Notes: generated by a model from the letters alone, not told the origin. 64,000 nt of DNA from Pedobacter frigidisoli (GCF_004331675.1 NZ_SJSN01000001.1:1-64000), one strand, 5' to 3'. Shown: positions 8,318 to 18,164, counted from the first letter of the stretch. Program-made: numbers and translations.

Positions 8318-8701
8318 ATGGAAAACAGCAACAAAACACGCTACTCAGACAGTGAACTACAAGAATTTAAAGAATTAATTCAAGATAAATTACGCAGTTC
8401 TAAAGAAGAACTTAACTCGTTAACAACTTCTTTAAGCAACCCGAATGCAAACGGAACAGAAGATACTTCAGGTGCTTACAAAACACTGGAAGATGGTTCT
8501 GCAACAATGGAAAAAGAGCAAATCAATCAATTAGCTGCTCGTCAGAAAAAATTTATTGATAACCTTGAAAATGCTTTGGTTCGTATCGAAAACAAAACTT
8601 ATGGCGTTTGTCGCGAAACTGGCAAATTGATTCCAAAAGAACGTTTACGTGCGGTTCCACATGCAACTTTGAGCATGGAAGCCAAATTAAAGCAGAGTTA
8701 A
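8318..8701 (+). CDS. TraR/DksA-family protein
   Basis: The 127-residue protein has the DksA layout: a long N-terminal coiled coil (about residues 10-95, with QINQLAARQKKFIDNLENALVRIENKTYGVC) followed by the short zinc-finger region CRETGKLIPKERLRAVPHATL. DksA proteins bind RNA polymerase through the secondary channel and tune transcription, often with ppGpp. Only one cysteine remains of the usual four, so zinc binding as in E. coli DksA is unlikely. It sits 34 bases after ileS, and its stop overlaps the lspA start by one base (TAATG), so it is co-transcribed and probably coupled with lspA. Confidence 0.85.
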   Translation: MENSNKTRYSDSELQEFKELIQDKLRSSKEELNSLTTSLSNPNANGTEDTSGAYKTLEDGSATMEKEQINQLAARQKKFIDNLENALVRIENKTYGVCRETGKLIPKERLRAVPHATLSMEAKLKQS

Positions 8702-9303
8702 TGAAAGGCTACACAAAACCTTTAATATTAATCTTCTTGGTTTTACTAGCCGACCAGCTGGTTAAAACTTGGGTTAAAACTCATATGTATCTTGGTCAGG
8801 AGTTTAACATTATTGGTAAGTGGTTTATTATCCATTTCACCGAAAATAATGGAATGGCTTTTGGGATGGAATTTGGTGGTGAGTTTGGCAAATTAGCGCT
8901 ATCTCTTTTCCGAATCGCAGCAGTTGCGGGAATCGGCTATGGATTAAATTATTTAATCAAGAATAAATATCATCGTGGTTTAATCTTAAATGTGGCTTTG
9001 ATTTTTTCAGGTGCATTAGGAAACATCATCGATTCTGTTTTCTATGGAAAAATATACGGTTACGAAAGCTGGTTTCACGGTCGCGTGGTAGATATGTTTT
9101 ACTTCCCGATTGCTGAGGGCCACTTCCCTACCTGGATTCCAATTTGGGGAGGCGACGAGTTTGTTTTCTTCAGACCAGTTTTTAACCTTGCTGATGCGGC
9201 AATTTCAGTAGGTGTAATACTTATCCTAATCTTCCAAAAGAATTACTTTAAAGAGGATGTAAAGGATGAGGTGAGCATTAATAGTGAGATAGTAGAAGAT
9301 TAG
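8701..9303 (+). CDS. lspA: Lipoprotein signal peptidase II
   Basis: The 200-residue inner-membrane aspartyl protease cleaves signal peptides from prolipoproteins after lipid attachment. I start it at the ATG at 8701, which overlaps the preceding stop; an earlier in-frame start would run through the DksA gene. Four TM helices are visible, as are the two catalytic-Asp motifs GNIIDS and FNLADAAIS, and the ENNGMAFG block. A loop of about 40 residues between the catalytic motifs, seen in Bacteroidota LspA, is present. Substrates in this window include the FKBP lipoproteins. Confidence 0.95.
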   Translation: MKGYTKPLILIFLVLLADQLVKTWVKTHMYLGQEFNIIGKWFIIHFTENNGMAFGMEFGGEFGKLALSLFRIAAVAGIGYGLNYLIKNKYHRGLILNVALIFSGALGNIIDSVFYGKIYGYESWFHGRVVDMFYFPIAEGHFPTWIPIWGGDEFVFFRPVFNLADAAISVGVILILIFQKNYFKEDVKDEVSINSEIVED

Positions 9304-9366
9304 GAGAATTACGATTGTAGATTTACAAATTACGATTAGAATCCTAATCGCATCTATACTACGTTT

Positions 9367-9413
9367 AACTTTGTCAACTTTAATAAGCAGTAGCACAGAA
9401 AGTTGACAAAGTT
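9367..9413. terminator. Long inverted repeat after lspA
   Basis: AACTTTGTCAACTTT and AAAGTTGACAAAGTT form a perfect 15-bp stem with a 17-base loop, followed by TTTT-poor sequence. It is probably a 3' stabiliser or terminator of the ileS operon. Confidence 0.6.
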
Positions 9414-9417
9414 TTAC

Positions 9418-9446
9418 AAGCCCATTTCTTAATTGAGATGGGCTTT
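9418..9446 (+). terminator. Probable intrinsic terminator of the ileS operon
   Basis: AAGCCCAT...ATGGGCTTT forms a hairpin with an internal TTCTTAATTGAG loop, followed by TGTTG. It lies about 115 bases after the lspA stop. Confidence 0.55.
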
Positions 9447-9622
9447 GTTGTTAAGCGAGAAAGTGAAAAATGGCTCTGGGTTTGTCATTCTGAACATAGT
9501 GAAGAATCTCCAAGCGATGAAACACAACCATCAATTAACCCACTTCCGAAAAATGGCTGTGCAATATTTTAGAATAGTGCTAATCATTTGCAGATTCTTC
9601 GTACCTACCATTGATGTTTTCG

Positions 9623-9752
9623 CGTCCTTGCGAGAATATTCTGATTCTTCATTCCCGATGCATCGGGATGGCAATCTCCACCTTGTCTTTCCAATGTACA
9701 AGCAGCAATGAGGTTGCCACGAAACTATGAAAGATAGTTTCTCGCAATGACG
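9623..9752. repeat. TTGCGAG / CTCGCAA inverted-repeat element, copy 1
   Basis: CGTCCTTGCGAG at one end and CTCGCAATGACG at the other form the ends of a long imperfect hairpin, with GGCAATCTCC / GAGGTTGCC inside. The same end sequences recur at 10265, 25121 and 26476. Confidence 0.65.
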
Positions 9753-9822
9753 ACCGCCTTAAACGTCATTTATATTGATTTTTATGAAATAAATTATCCC
9801 TCAGAATAACAAATAACTAAAA

Positions 9823-10182
9823 TCAATCCTTTAACAACAAACAAATCAAATACCCCACAAAATAAGCTAGCAAATCATAAAAAGTAAAATAAGTTCCAAG
9901 AACAGTACTCCAGAATTTATTATCCGCTAAGCCCAGCCAATTTACATAATGCAGGCCTTGCAAGCATTCGATAGCAAAAGAGAAAATCAACACGCCTAAA
10001 GCAAGTTTTTTATAATTAGTCTTTAAGAATATTCTAAGGAAAGCATATATCAAAACCACAACCAAAACATCACCACCAAAAGGGCGAATATATGCATCAT
10101 GCAGGTATTTAGCGATTAATATTTCGATAATAAGAATCGCAATAAAAATGAAAAGGAATTTTGAGTTGAACGTTAATTTCAT
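9823..10182 (-). CDS. DUF2809-type membrane protein
   Basis: This 119-residue protein has four predicted TM helices and the pattern of the DUF2809 family: an N-terminal helix, the block RPFGGDVLVVVLIYAFLR, a helix with an acidic residue before CLQ (AIECLQ), and a final helix preceded by FYDLLAYFVG. The family is small, bacterial and of unknown function, with a superficial resemblance to VanZ. It is transcribed alone, opposite to the ileS operon. The GDVLVV and YDLLAY motifs are the basis for the assignment. Confidence 0.75.
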   Translation of the reverse strand: MKLTFNSKFLFIFIAILIIEILIAKYLHDAYIRPFGGDVLVVVLIYAFLRIFLKTNYKKLALGVLIFSFAIECLQGLHYVNWLGLADNKFWSTVLGTYFTFYDLLAYFVGYLICLLLKD

Positions 10183-10264
10183 GGTTAAATATATAATAGA
10201 AATATCGTCATTTCGAGCGAAGTCGAGAAATCTTTGGACAATGAAACAAAAATATATAGGCGTT

Positions 10265-10350
10265 CGTCATTGCGAGGCACGAAGCAATCCTAATGCGGTC
10301 GCCAATCTAACCAAGTGCTTTAAGATTGCTTCCGTGCCTCGCAATGACGA
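10265..10350. repeat. TTGCGAG / CTCGCAA inverted-repeat element, copy 2
   Basis: CGTCATTGCGAGGCACGAAG is mirrored by GTGCCTCGCAATGACG around a central GCAATC / GATTGC pair. Just before it (10207-10233) lies a second common repeat fragment, GTCATTTCGAGCGAAGTCGA. Confidence 0.8.
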
Positions 10351-10372
10351 ATATTTATACCCATCTTAAACC

Positions 10373-10402
10373 AAAAAAGCCTCGACATAATGTCAAGGCT
10401 TT
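10373..10402 (-). terminator. Intrinsic terminator of the sucAB operon
   Basis: On the minus strand GCCTTGACATTATGTCGAGGC forms a hairpin followed by TTTTTT, 19 bases after the sucB stop. Confidence 0.85.
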
Positions 10403-10420
10403 ATATTTTAATGTTAAGGA

Positions 10421-11647
10421 TTATATTCCCAATAACAATCTAGCTGGGTCTTCTAATAATTGTTTAACTCTAACCAAGAAACCAACAGACTCACGTCCAT
10501 CAATAATTCTATGGTCGTAAGATAAAGCAACATACATCATCGGACGAATAACCACTTCACCTTTTTCAGCAACTGGACGCTCAATAATATTGTGCATTCC
10601 TAAAATAGCGGATTGTGGCGCATTGATAATCGGAGTTGACATCATTGAACCAAATACACCACCATTGGTAATGGTAAAAGTTCCACCGGTCATTTCTTCG
10701 ATCGTTAATTTACCATCACGAGCTTTTAAAGCTAAAGTCAATACAGATTTTTCAATTTCTGCTAAACTCATGCTTTCTGCATTACGAATAACAGGAACCA
10801 CTAAACCTTTTGGTGCAGAAACTGCAATCGATATATCAGCGAAGTTATTGTAAACCAATTCTTCACCTTCAATACGACCATTAACTGCAGGAAAATCTTT
10901 TAAAGCTTCGGTTACCGCTTTAGTGAAAAAGCTCATAAAACCTAAACCAACACCATATTTTTCTTTGAATTGGTCTTTGTATTTTCCGCGTAAATCCATA
11001 ATTGGTTTCATGTTAACCTCGTTAAAAGTGGTTAACATTGCGGTTTCATTTTTAACAGCAACTAAACGTTTTGCAACCGTTCTACGCAAAGGAGACATTT
11101 TCTCACGGCGTTCAGTACGACTTCCTGCTGGAGCAGCTGCTGCAACTGGAGCACTTGCTTTAGGGGCTTCTGGTTTTTTACCAGCTTCAGCATTTACAGC
11201 ATCGTCTTTCGTTATACGACCATCAACACCGGTTCCCTTTACAGCTGAAGAATCAATTCCCTTTTCAGCTAAAATTTTACCTGCAGCTGGAGATGGAGTT
11301 CCTGTAGCATAACTATCGCCAGATTTTTCAGCAACGGGAGCAGAAGTTTTTTCTTCAGCTACAACTGATTTTTCTTCAGCTTTTGGAGCATCAGCTTTTG
11401 CAGGAGCTGCGCCACCATCTTCAATTTTACAAACAACTGCGCCAATTGGTAAAGTATCACCTTCAGCAGCTATGGTTCTTAAAGTTCCTGCCTGTTCTGC
11501 AGTTAATTCGAAAGTAGCTTTGTCTGATTCTAACTCAGCAATCACTTCATCCATCTCAACAACATCGCCATCTTTCTTTAACCATTGTGATAAAACAACT
11601 TCCGTTATCGACTCACCAACTGGTGGAACTTTTATCTCTAAACTCAT
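10421..11647 (-). CDS. sucB: 2-oxoglutarate dehydrogenase E2 (dihydrolipoyl succinyltransferase)
   Basis: The 408-residue E2 core subunit transfers succinyl groups from lipoate to CoA in the TCA cycle. Domains in order are a lipoyl domain (residues about 1-75; the lipoylated Lys is in ESDKATFE), an Ala/Pro/Glu-rich linker, the E3-binding domain ([20 protein letters not shown], about 118-152), a second linker, and the catalytic domain from about 180 with the [11 protein letters not shown] active-site motif (His and Asp). The length fits the family. It is the second gene of a minus-strand pair, 123 bases after sucA. E3 is not in the window. Confidence 0.96.
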   Translation of the reverse strand: MSLEIKVPPVGESITEVVLSQWLKKDGDVVEMDEVIAELESDKATFELTAEQAGTLRTIAAEGDTLPIGAVVCKIEDGGAAPAKADAPKAEEKSVVAEEKTSAPVAEKSGDSYATGTPSPAAGKILAEKGIDSSAVKGTGVDGRITKDDAVNAEAGKKPEAPKASAPVAAAAPAGSRTERREKMSPLRRTVAKRLVAVKNETAMLTTFNEVNMKPIMDLRGKYKDQFKEKYGVGLGFMSFFTKAVTEALKDFPAVNGRIEGEELVYNNFADISIAVSAPKGLVVPVIRNAESMSLAEIEKSVLTLALKARDGKLTIEEMTGGTFTITNGGVFGSMMSTPIINAPQSAILGMHNIIERPVAEKGEVVIRPMMYVALSYDHRIIDGRESVGFLVRVKQLLEDPARLLLGI

Positions 11648-11770
11648 AATGTTTAATATGTCTTTATTCTAAATATTATTTTATAATAACCAAATTTCAA
11701 TAATCAATTATTAAATCCTAATGTCCATTTTATAAGCCTGAAAATTGGAATTTGATTATTGGTTATTCCA

Positions 11771-14569
11771 CTAATCGGCTTCTGCCATTTTCTTGCTCGC
11801 TTTTTTAGCGGCATCTTTCACTTCCTCTTGTTTAACAGGAACTTCTAATGCTTTAGCCAAAATATAAGCTTGTTGATTAGCATGTTGCTTCGCAAAACCA
11901 GTTGCTGTACTGCTGCTCTCTCTTCTAGAAATTACATCAATACCTTTTAAGCCAGTTTTATATAATTTACGGAACAAATATGGCCATGCGCCCATGTTTT
12001 CTGGTTCTTCTTGTACCCAGAAAATCTCATTAGCATTTTTATATTTCTTTTTAATTACTTCCATTTGGTCAACTGGAGTAGGATAAAGTTGCTCTACACG
12101 AACAATTGCTACATGCTTAACTTTATCTGCCTGTTGTTTTTCTAGCAACTCATAATAAATTTTACCGCTACAGAAAACGATTCTCGTAACATCTGCAACT
12201 TTAACATTTACATCATCAATTACCTCTTTGAAACCACCTTCTGTAAATTCTTCTAGTTTTGAAACACAAGCTGGGTGACGCAATAAACTTTTCGGTGTAA
12301 ATACGATTAACGGCTTACGGAAATCGCGTTTAAACTGGCGACGTAAAACGTGGAAGAAGTTTGCTGGCGTAGTGCAATTGGTAACCTGCATGTTGTAATC
12401 GGCACAAAGCTCCATAAAACGCTCAATACGAGCCGATGAATGCTCTGGACCCTGACCTTCATAACCGTGAGGCAATAACATGACCAATCCATTTTCACGT
12501 TGCCATTTTGTTTCTGCACTCGCAATATATTGGTCAACAACAATTTGCGCTCCGTTAAAGAAATCTCCAAATTGTGCTTCCCAAATGGTTAAAGCATTCG
12601 GGTTGGCCATTGCATAACCGTATTCAAAACCTAAAACACCATATTCTGATAAGTGCGAATTGTAAATATCAAATGTTGCTTGTTGGTCTGAAATGTTTGC
12701 CAATGGCACATATTCTTCCTCGCTGTCTTCTAAAGTTAAAACCGCGTGGCGATGAGAAAACGTACCGCGTTCTACATCCTGACCACTTAAACGAACACGT
12801 TTACCTTCTGATAACAAAGTACCATAAGCCAATTGCTCGCCCATTGCCCAATCGAAAACATTGCTTTCGTTAACCATTTTGGTTCGTTCGCCAAATAATT
12901 TTTCAATCTTTTTGAAGAACTTTTTATCTGCTGGTAAAGTAGTAATGCGTTTACCAATCTCTAATAAAGTAGATTTTTTAACCGCCGTAACTGGAGAAGT
13001 TTCAAAATCTTTTGGAGTTGCCATACGCAAATCTGCCCATGCACCACCAAATTTAACTTCGGTATTTCCAGCTACATATTCTTTAGCCTCATTTAAGCGT
13101 TCTTGCAAAATTCCACGGAAATCTTTTTCCATCTCTTTTGCCAAACCGGCTTCCAATTTACCTTCTTTAGTTAACTGCTCGATATATAATTCCCTTGGGT
13201 TAGGGTGTTTTTCAATTGTTTTGTACAATAAAGGTTGAGTGAATTTAGGCTCATCAGCTTCATTATGTCCGAAACGACGGTAGCATAAAATATCAATGAA
13301 AACATCGTTTTTATATTTCTGACGATATTCCATTGCCAAATTAATGGCATAAACCAAAGCTTCAGGATCATCGCCATTTACGTGGAAAACCGGAGATAAA
13401 GTTACCTTGGCGATATCTGTGCAGTAAGTACTTGTACGGGCATCTTTATAATTGGTAGTAAAACCGATTTGATTATTAATTACCAAGTGAATTGTTCCAC
13501 CGGTTTTATAACCTTCAAGTCCTGCCATTTGAATAACTTCATAAACAATACCCTGTCCAGCAACTGAAGCATCACCATGAATCAAAATTGGCGCTAAACG
13601 AGAGTTATCGCCACCATATTTGAAATCGATTTTCGAACGGCTCATCCCTTCAACCACACCATCAACGGTTTCTAAATGCGATGGATTTGGGCATAAACTC
13701 AAGTGAACGCTTTTACCTGCAACCGTAGTTACATCAGTAGAATAACCTAAGTGATATTTTACGTCACCACCAAACGGGGTATCAGGATTGTAGCTTTTAC
13801 CTTCAAATTCAGCAAAAATATCTTTGTAAGTTTTTTGCATGATATTCGCCAACACGTTTAAACGACCGCGATGCGCCATACCAATTACAAATTCCTCAAT
13901 TCCTAATTCAGCACCCTTTTCGATAACCGAATCTAATGCAGGAATTAAAGCTTCAGCACCTTCTAATGAGAAACGTTTCTGTCCTAAGAATTTTGTTCCC
14001 AAGAAATTTTCGAAACTTACGGCCTCGTTTAATTTCCTAAGGATACGCTTTTTCTCATCGATAGAGAAGTTAGGTGTATTACGTGCACTTTCCATTTTTT
14101 GTTGAATCCAGTTCAACACTTCCGGTGTACGTAAAAATTTATATTCTGCACCGATGGAGTGTGCGTAGGTTTGTTTTAAAAAGGCAACAATATCTTTCAG
14201 CTTTGCCGCACCAATACCAATTTCTACTCCTGAGTTAAATACAGTTTCTAAATCTGCATCAGATAAACCAAAGTTGGCCAAATCTAAAGTTGGCAAATGT
14301 TTACGTCTTTCGCGTACCGGATTGGTATGCGTAAACAAGTGACCACGAGTACGGTACCCGTCAATCAGGTTTAAAACACTAACCTCTTTTAAAAATTGTT
14401 CAGGAGTTTCTGCAGTTATTGTCGGGGCTTCAGCACCTCTTCCGAAATCGAAACCTTCAAAAAATTTCTGCCAACCAAACTCAACTGATTCAGGATCCTG
14501 CTGATACGACTGATATAAAGAATCTATATATTCGGCGTTTTCGCCGTTAAGATAAGATAAACTACCCAT
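11771..14569 (-). CDS. sucA: 2-oxoglutarate dehydrogenase E1 (thiamine-dependent)
   Basis: This 932-residue E1 subunit decarboxylates 2-oxoglutarate and passes the succinyl group to E2 lipoate. The N-terminal 2-OGDH motif (MGSLSYLNGENAEYIDSLYQ) is present. The conserved blocks GMAHRGRLNVL, HGDASVAGQGIVYE (thiamine-diphosphate pocket), VINNQIGFTT, RFGHNEADEP and, near the C-terminus, WVQEEPENMGAW are all intact. The length is normal. It is the first gene of the sucAB operon; the promoter would lie just right of 14569. Confidence 0.97.
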   Translation of the reverse strand: MGSLSYLNGENAEYIDSLYQSYQQDPESVEFGWQKFFEGFDFGRGAEAPTITAETPEQFLKEVSVLNLIDGYRTRGHLFTHTNPVRERRKHLPTLDLANFGLSDADLETVFNSGVEIGIGAAKLKDIVAFLKQTYAHSIGAEYKFLRTPEVLNWIQQKMESARNTPNFSIDEKKRILRKLNEAVSFENFLGTKFLGQKRFSLEGAEALIPALDSVIEKGAELGIEEFVIGMAHRGRLNVLANIMQKTYKDIFAEFEGKSYNPDTPFGGDVKYHLGYSTDVTTVAGKSVHLSLCPNPSHLETVDGVVEGMSRSKIDFKYGGDNSRLAPILIHGDASVAGQGIVYEVIQMAGLEGYKTGGTIHLVINNQIGFTTNYKDARTSTYCTDIAKVTLSPVFHVNGDDPEALVYAINLAMEYRQKYKNDVFIDILCYRRFGHNEADEPKFTQPLLYKTIEKHPNPRELYIEQLTKEGKLEAGLAKEMEKDFRGILQERLNEAKEYVAGNTEVKFGGAWADLRMATPKDFETSPVTAVKKSTLLEIGKRITTLPADKKFFKKIEKLFGERTKMVNESNVFDWAMGEQLAYGTLLSEGKRVRLSGQDVERGTFSHRHAVLTLEDSEEEYVPLANISDQQATFDIYNSHLSEYGVLGFEYGYAMANPNALTIWEAQFGDFFNGAQIVVDQYIASAETKWQRENGLVMLLPHGYEGQGPEHSSARIERFMELCADYNMQVTNCTTPANFFHVLRRQFKRDFRKPLIVFTPKSLLRHPACVSKLEEFTEGGFKEVIDDVNVKVADVTRIVFCSGKIYYELLEKQQADKVKHVAIVRVEQLYPTPVDQMEVIKKKYKNANEIFWVQEEPENMGAWPYLFRKLYKTGLKGIDVISRRESSSTATGFAKQHANQQAYILAKALEVPVKQEEVKDAAKKASKKMAEAD

Positions 14570-15090
14570 TATTAACTGTTTACTATAAGCATTACAAAAT
14601 TAGAATTTTACCTTATATAAACGGCAAAAAACTGCATTAAATTAAATTATTCGATAAAAAAATTAAAACCATTTTTCCAGCTAACCCTGCTGGGCAAATA
14701 TTGCGCCAACCACAGTTGTTATAATGAATTTTAATTGCTAAAAACATTATTAAGAAAAGCAGGTTTTAGCATACTTAGCAAAGGTTCGCTCCCGCTTTTC
14801 CTCCAGGCAGTTAGAAAAAAACTGCCGTCCGTACAATCGGGTTTAGTTTACTTAATGCCGAAGCTTTTTTTAAAGGTTGTAAAATGTAAACGGCTAAACG
14901 CCCCATACAACCTCAAATAGTAGCACATATTTGGCCACCTAAACGGGATATACGCGGCAGCCTCCGGTTTTTATAGGGAGCTATAGCAAATAGCCCGAGT
15001 AAAATTAAAGGAGCTACTGCTTTTGCTTTTCTAATTAAACGAATAAATGTTAACCAAACATTGAATTATTCATTCAAAATTGAATATTTG
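14570..15090. other. Gene-free gap with structured repeats
   Basis: A 61-codon open frame (14735-14920) is not credible as a gene. The gap holds a hairpin element at 14787-14845 (stem GGCAGTT / AACTGCC) whose flanks resemble those at 18231-18290 and 45700-45740. A fragment at 14954-15030 is related to 43203-43296. Confidence 0.6.
14787..14845. repeat. Structured hairpin repeat, copy 1
   Basis: TCGCTCCCGC precedes a 7-bp stem GGCAGTT / AACTGCC (806-812 and 820-826 of the 14-kb stretch) with a loop of A-rich bases, followed by CAATCGGGTTTAG. Flanking words are shared with the copy at 18231, but the stem sequence differs. Confidence 0.5.
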
Positions 15091-16365
15091 TTAAGATGCC
15101 CAGGTTAAGGCATAATTTCCTTTCGGATCGAGGTTTTTGATATACTTATCTAAATCAAAAACACTTTTTGTTTTTTGATCGTTACCAACACCTGCCATAT
15201 TTGCCCAATTGCCCCAATTGCTCGCCGGATTATAATCAATTAACTTTTCCTCGAAATAAGCAGCGCCAAAAACCCAGCTCACCTCTAAATTATTAACCAA
15301 ATACAGTGCCGCAGTTTGGCGGGCAATATTTGAGATGTAGCCAGTTTGATTTAACTCGTTCATAACTGCATCAACAATTGCAAAACCCGTTTGTCCGTTT
15401 TTCCAACTATTAAAGTTTTCTTGTTCATTAGCCATATCAACTAAACCCTGACTTCCAAATCCATCGGGATTAAAAAATGTATTGCCATATTTCTTGAACA
15501 TAAAACGGAAATAATCCCTCCATAATAAACCCAAAAGAATATGGTTAAACATAGCTTTTGTATTAGGAACACCTTCCATTTTCTTTATTTCCCAGTAAAC
15601 CTTGCGAGGCGATAAGCCACCAATGGCCAGCCAAGCAGATAATTTAGAGGCAAGAATTAAATTTTTAGAGGTAGCCGCTTGCTGCATGGCAAGAATAACC
15701 TTTTGAAGATGAACCAAACCTTCGGCCTCGCCTCCGGTAAATTCAAAATCAGATCGCTGATCCTTTTGCTGGGGAACAAGACTAAAATCATCCAAAGTGG
15801 ATAAAGTTCCCCAATCTATAACTTCGGCAACATTAATTCTATCGGGAGCTAAAAAACAGGGTTTGATAATCGAATCGCGTTCAATTTTCTTTTTAAACTG
15901 ATTAAAGGCATCAGGAATATCCTTAATTGGGAAAGGCAGATCCTCCTTGTTATATAATGTATGGCCAATGAAATGTTTTAAGTTGATGCGCAACTTCCAA
16001 AGTGCATTCTCCACCAAGGTAGAGATGTGGGTTTCCTCGCGGGCAACTTCCCTGTGGTGATAAACTTCAGAAATTTCATATTCCTGAACCAATTGGGGAA
16101 TAATATCTTCCGGGCTACCTTCTGCAATAAGCAGGTTGCCGCCAATTTGCTTAAGCGAATTTCTTAAACCTAAAACACTTTCCAGAATAAATTGGCCCCT
16201 AATGTTGCCAGTTTTAAGCGTCCCATACTTCGTATCCCCAAAGAGGCGAGGATCTAAAATATAAACTGGTAAAATCGAATCGGATTTAGCGATTGCTTCC
16301 ACAAGCATTTCATTATCATGCAAGCGAAGATCATTTCTAAACCAGACTAAAATTTTTTTGGACAT
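15091..16365 (-). CDS. DASH-family cryptochrome/photolyase
   Basis: The 424-residue flavoprotein belongs to the cryptochrome/photolyase family. The N-terminal alpha/beta domain begins KKILVWFRNDLRLHDNE, and the C-terminal FAD domain carries LLWRDYFRFMFKKYGN, the NELNQTGYISNIARQ block and NPASNWGNWANMAGVGND. GYISNIARQ, with Ser-Asn in place of the MHNR of CPD photolyases, together with NWANMAGVGND, marks the DASH group. DASH proteins repair cyclobutane dimers in single-stranded or looped DNA and bind MTHF as antenna. The gene stands alone on the minus strand and contrasts with the classical photolyase at 19667. Confidence 0.93.
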   Translation of the reverse strand: MSKKILVWFRNDLRLHDNEMLVEAIAKSDSILPVYILDPRLFGDTKYGTLKTGNIRGQFILESVLGLRNSLKQIGGNLLIAEGSPEDIIPQLVQEYEISEVYHHREVAREETHISTLVENALWKLRINLKHFIGHTLYNKEDLPFPIKDIPDAFNQFKKKIERDSIIKPCFLAPDRINVAEVIDWGTLSTLDDFSLVPQQKDQRSDFEFTGGEAEGLVHLQKVILAMQQAATSKNLILASKLSAWLAIGGLSPRKVYWEIKKMEGVPNTKAMFNHILLGLLWRDYFRFMFKKYGNTFFNPDGFGSQGLVDMANEQENFNSWKNGQTGFAIVDAVMNELNQTGYISNIARQTAALYLVNNLEVSWVFGAAYFEEKLIDYNPASNWGNWANMAGVGNDQKTKSVFDLDKYIKNLDPKGNYALTWAS

Positions 16366-16547
16366 GTTTTGCTAAAAAGTGTTATAAGAACGCAACTACA
16401 AATTTATCTTATTTTTTGGCTGCATCAAAAAGCTGAATCATTCTTTACAAATAGGCAACAAAAAGAGCCACAGTTTATGGAAAATCGTTGTTTAGCTCAT
16501 CCTCCATTCAAATATTTGATTTCGACACACTATAATAAGAAAAAATA

Positions 16548-18164
16548 ATGAAACGATTACTAACGATGCTGTTATTTCCGCTAAGCGTATTTGCACAACA
16601 ACAAATCAAAACCAAAGCCAATTTAGAAAGTGTAACCGTTTACAATAACGGCGCTCAACTTTCGCATAAGGGGAAAGTAAATCTTCCGGCAGGAACATCA
16701 GAAATTGTGATCAATAATATCTCTGGTCGGGTAAATGAAAGCTCCATTCAAGTAGGCGTTTCTGCAGGAGTTACCATTTTGGCGGTTCAGTTTAATAAAG
16801 ATTTCTTAAATACCGATGCCGCCAATCCAGAAATTAAAAAGCTAAACGATAGCGTTAAGATAGTGAACAATGAGTTAACCAAAACCAAAAACGCTAAAAC
16901 CATCGAAGAGCAGACCTTGGTTTTGTTAGATGAAAACCGTAAATCTGGTGGTACAAGTTCTGGAACGAACGTAGCAGAGCTGATTAAATTAGCAGACTAT
17001 TACCGAACCAAAAATGCTGAAGTGAGAAATGCAATTTCTGTGCTTACGACAATTGAGGAAAAACAAGCACAAAAACTTAATGCTTTGCAACAACAAATTG
17101 CCGAGCTAAGAAATAGCCCTAACCAGCAACTCGGTCAGCTGGTTTTGCAGTTAATGGCAAAAGAAAGTACGGAAGCAAATTACAATGTTTCTTACGTTAC
17201 GCCGAATGCAAATTGGCTAGCCAGTTACGATATTAAGGCAATGAGCACCTCCAATCCTTTAGGAATAGTTTACAAGGCAGCGATTACGCAAAGCACAGGC
17301 TTAGATTGGAAAAAGGTAAAGCTTTCCTTATCAACCGGAAACCCGAATTATAATATTACTGCACCAAATTTAAATCCTTGGTTTGTTTCTACTTATCAAC
17401 AACAGCAATTTAAAATTAGAGGGATGGCATCACCTGTGGTAAAACAAGAACAAATGCTTAACGAAGTAGTGGTTGTAAACTATGGCAAGACAGATAAGAA
17501 AGATTTAACAGGTTCGGTATCTACCATCAATAATTACACATCTGTTAACGAAACCCAGCTAGGGGTTACTTTTGATATCGATATTCCTTATGATGTAAAT
17601 AGCGACAACAAACCCCACACGGTTGCCTTTAAAGAATACGAAGTACCTGCAAAATACAAATATTTTGCTGCACCAAAACTAAGTACTGATGCTTATTTAT
17701 TGGCTGATGTTACCGACTGGGAAAAGTTAAATCTCCAAGCTGGGAATGCAAATATTATTTTTGAGGGAACTTATACGGGCAAATCATATATCGATCCGGC
17801 AAATATTTTGGATACTTTAAGTTTGAGTATGGGTAAGGATAAAAAGATTATTATTACCAAAGAGAAGCAACAAGATTTTAGCAGCACTAAATTTGTTGGA
17901 ACGAACAAAAAGCAGGTATTTACCTATCTGATCAAAATTAGAAATACAAAAAAAGAGGCCATCGATTTATCGCTAAAAGATCAATATCCCTTATCAACGG
18001 AAAGCGATATTGAAATAGAATTATTGGAAAATAGCGGCGCAGAAGTAAATAAGGAAAGTGGAATGCTTTCGTGGCAACTTAAAATTGCTCCAAACGAAAC
18101 CAAAACAATTAAGTTAAGTTATTCGGTTAAGGCACCTAAAAACAAGATTATTGCAGGACTTTAA
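16548..18164 (+). CDS. DUF4139 (MuiA-family) exported protein with TonB-box-like motif
   Basis: This 538-residue exported protein has a signal peptide ending FAQ (about residue 17). A DUF4140-type N-terminal domain (about 25-125) is followed by a coiled coil (about 130-190) and the C-terminal DUF4139 beta-rich domain (SYVTPNANWLASYDIKA onward). Family function is poorly known; the name comes from a mucoidy inhibitor. At about residues 303-328, inside DUF4139, lies LNEVVVVNYGKTDKKDLTGS, which closely resembles the start of SusC/RagA TonB-dependent receptor plugs (EVVVVGYG, K, DLTGSVS). The gene is monocistronic. Confidence 0.85.
   Translation: MKRLLTMLLFPLSVFAQQQIKTKANLESVTVYNNGAQLSHKGKVNLPAGTSEIVINNISGRVNESSIQVGVSAGVTILAVQFNKDFLNTDAANPEIKKLNDSVKIVNNELTKTKNAKTIEEQTLVLLDENRKSGGTSSGTNVAELIKLADYYRTKNAEVRNAISVLTTIEEKQAQKLNALQQQIAELRNSPNQQLGQLVLQLMAKESTEANYNVSYVTPNANWLASYDIKAMSTSNPLGIVYKAAITQSTGLDWKKVKLSLSTGNPNYNITAPNLNPWFVSTYQQQQFKIRGMASPVVKQEQMLNEVVVVNYGKTDKKDLTGSVSTINNYTSVNETQLGVTFDIDIPYDVNSDNKPHTVAFKEYEVPAKYKYFAAPKLSTDAYLLADVTDWEKLNLQAGNANIIFEGTYTGKSYIDPANILDTLSLSMGKDKKIIITKEKQQDFSSTKFVGTNKKQVFTYLIKIRNTKKEAIDLSLKDQYPLSTESDIEIELLENSGAEVNKESGMLSWQLKIAPNETKTIKLSYSVKAPKNKIIAGL

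Larger units (their letters stand above)
9304..9822. other. Gene-free gap: terminators and dispersed repeats
   Basis: Besides two hairpins after lspA, the gap holds common Bacteroidota intergenic repeat text (GTCATTCTGAACATAGTGAAG at 9484 onward) and a TTGCGAG...CTCGCAATGACG inverted-repeat element. A 92-codon open frame across it is made of these repeats and is not called a gene. Confidence 0.6.

Noticed and set aside
9433..9711. 92-codon open frame after lspA
   Set aside because: Made of common intergenic repeat text such as GTCATTCTGAACATAGTGAAG.
14735..14920. 61-codon open frame between sucA and the cryptochrome gene
   Set aside because: It lies inside dispersed repeat sequence and shows no domain or conserved motif.
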